Shown piece by piece: positions 63,015-64,000 of a stretch of 64,000 nt of DNA. Location of the stretch: positions 744,001-808,000 of the forward strand of contig NZ_CP015225.1 in assembly GCF_001623525.1 (NCBI RefSeq). The letters are read 5' to 3'. The position numbers and the translations under genes are program-made. The stretch's first letter is position 1; each line of letters starts with the position of its first letter. The notes beneath the pieces are model-generated. The model was given only the letters and a program-made list of their open reading frames with translations. It had not been told where the DNA came from and ran no database searches. This DNA comes from Pseudomonas fluorescens (GTDB lineage Bacteria > Pseudomonadota > Gammaproteobacteria > Pseudomonadales > Pseudomonadaceae).

Positions 63015-64000
63015 TCAGTACCCCGGCTTGTGCGCGCGGCTGCTGAAGAAAATGCCGCTGGGGCTGAGGGCCGGCAGGCTGCTCAGGCGCTCGAGCCGAT
63101 ACGGGTTCCAGACCTGGACCTCGCCACCGTCCCGGGCAGACAACCACAACTGGTCACCCCGCGCGGTGAACTCCATGTGCAGCACCGCCGGGCCTGGCCG
63201 CAGATCCGCGACGATGGCGTGGGTCTGGGTGTCGATGACCTGGACGCGGTCGTTGTCCGGGTAGGCGAAGTTGACCCACAGCTGCCGACCGTCCGGACGC
63301 GCCGTGACGAATACTGGTTGACCGGCCACGGCGATGGCGTCGGTTTGTTGCCAATCCTGGGCGTTCATCACCAACACCTGGTGATGCCCGACCGCAGGCA
63401 CGAAAGCTTGCTGGTCGGCCATGGCCCAGCCTTCCAGATGCGGCATCTTGTACACCGGGAGCCGCTCCTGGCCGCGACCGTAATGCCCCAGTACCCGTTT
63501 CACCCCAAGCTCCGGGTGCCAGAGATCGAGTTGGGCCATGCCGTCTTCACCGAACAGGCCGGCCATGTAATAACGCCCGTCCGGGGTGATCAGGGCATCG
63601 TAGGGTTGCTGGCCGATAGCGGTGAACCGTTCGATGCGCGGGGTGAGGCCTTGGCTGAAGTCGGCGGTCCAGATCTCACCCGTGTCGAACAGGCTGAACA
63701 CGAAGCGTTGCCCCGGTGCGTCCACCAAGCCGACCACCCGTGAGCGCTTTTGTCCGCCGGGCAATGGTGTGGCCGGGATGTCGGCGACCTGTTCCAGGGT
63801 CCGGGCATCGAATACCTTGACACCGCCGGGCTCGTAGTTGGAGACGGCGATCAGCTTGCCGTCCTGGCTGATTGCACCGCCGATGCTGTTGCCGCCCTGG
63901 ATGATGCGCCGCTCGATGCGCGCACTCAGCAGGTCGACTTTGCTCAGGCCTCCATCGCGGCCGAACACGTAGGCGTAGCGTTGGTCGCGGGAGAACACCA
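63015..64000 (-). CDS. nirF: NirF, d1-type propeller protein, 5' end outside the window
   Basis: Visible 328 codons of a d1-like beta-propeller ([71 protein letters not shown]). NirF works in the periplasm in late haem d1 assembly, with NirN. The start codon and any lipoprotein signal are beyond the right edge. Confidence 0.92.
   Translation of the reverse strand, partial: VFSRDQRYAYVFGRDGGLSKVDLLSARIERRIIQGGNSIGGAISQDGKLIAVSNYEPGGVKVFDARTLEQVADIPATPLPGGQKRSRVVGLVDAPGQRFVFSLFDTGEIWTADFSQGLTPRIERFTAIGQQPYDALITPDGRYYMAGLFGEDGMAQLDLWHPELGVKRVLGHYGRGQERLPVYKMPHLEGWAMADQQAFVPAVGHHQVLVMNAQDWQQTDAIAVAGQPVFVTARPDGRQLWVNFAYPDNDRVQVIDTQTHAIVADLRPGPAVLHMEFTARGDQLWLSARDGGEVQVWNPYRLERLSSLPALSPSGIFFSSRAHKPGY

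Overview
The window is a chromosomal segment of a GC-rich Pseudomonas, most likely of the P. fluorescens complex. The evidence is the Hxc/DING/PdtA gene order, a complete acetoin (aco) operon, a hydroxyproline (lhp) cluster, a d1-haem (nir) operon, and many intergenic REP-type palindromes of two families. A NirS-type denitrifier points towards something like the P. corrugata/brassicacearum subgroup, but that placement is inference. I see no transposase, integrase, phage gene, tRNA, rRNA or CRISPR array.

Layout. (1) 1-15.1 kb: the end of hxcS (type II secretion inner-membrane protein), a secreted DING/alkaline-phosphatase-like protein, and a 4.2-thousand-residue two-partner-secretion exoprotein (pdtA). 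In P. aeruginosa this block belongs to the phosphate-starvation response. (2) 15.2-22.7 kb: a CHASE4-PAS-GGDEF-(degenerate)EAL protein, an OmpR-type two-component pair divergent from a small periplasmic DUF2790 protein, a DipZ/DsbD-like redox protein bracketed by nearly identical inverted REP elements, and a small secreted protein of unknown function. (3) 22.7-30.4 kb: acoR, two operator dyads, a sigma-54 promoter, a leader ORF and acoXABC plus 2,3-butanediol dehydrogenase, for acetoin/butanediol catabolism. (4) 31.1-43.5 kb: a hydroxyproline cluster with 4-hydroxyproline 2-epimerase, the three-subunit D-hydroxyproline dehydrogenase, a deaminase, an aconitase-X, a second divergent proline-racemase-family enzyme, a polar amino-acid ABC importer, and AraC- and GntR-type regulators with visible palindromic operators. 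(5) 43.7-51.8 kb: an MFS exporter facing a MocR-type regulator, a TonB siderophore receptor with a terminator in its leader, and a LysR regulon (short-chain dehydrogenase-like protein, tautomerase) marked by a duplicated 47-bp promoter module. (6) 52-57.4 kb: LysR, glucarate-type MFS transporter, glucarate dehydratase and a porin whose 3' end carries an apparent one-base frameshift. (7) 57.5-64 kb: nirN-E-J-H-G-L-D-F (haem d1 biosynthesis), running off the right edge inside nirF.

Most genes are metabolic modules with their own regulator next door. The most unusual features are regulatory or structural: the inverted REP copies around dipZ, direct REP doublets plus 37-bp tandem repeats around the porin, compensatory changes inside the REP hairpins, the duplicated LysR promoter module, and enzymes lacking canonical catalytic residues (EAL domain, short-chain dehydrogenase, second proline-racemase homologue).
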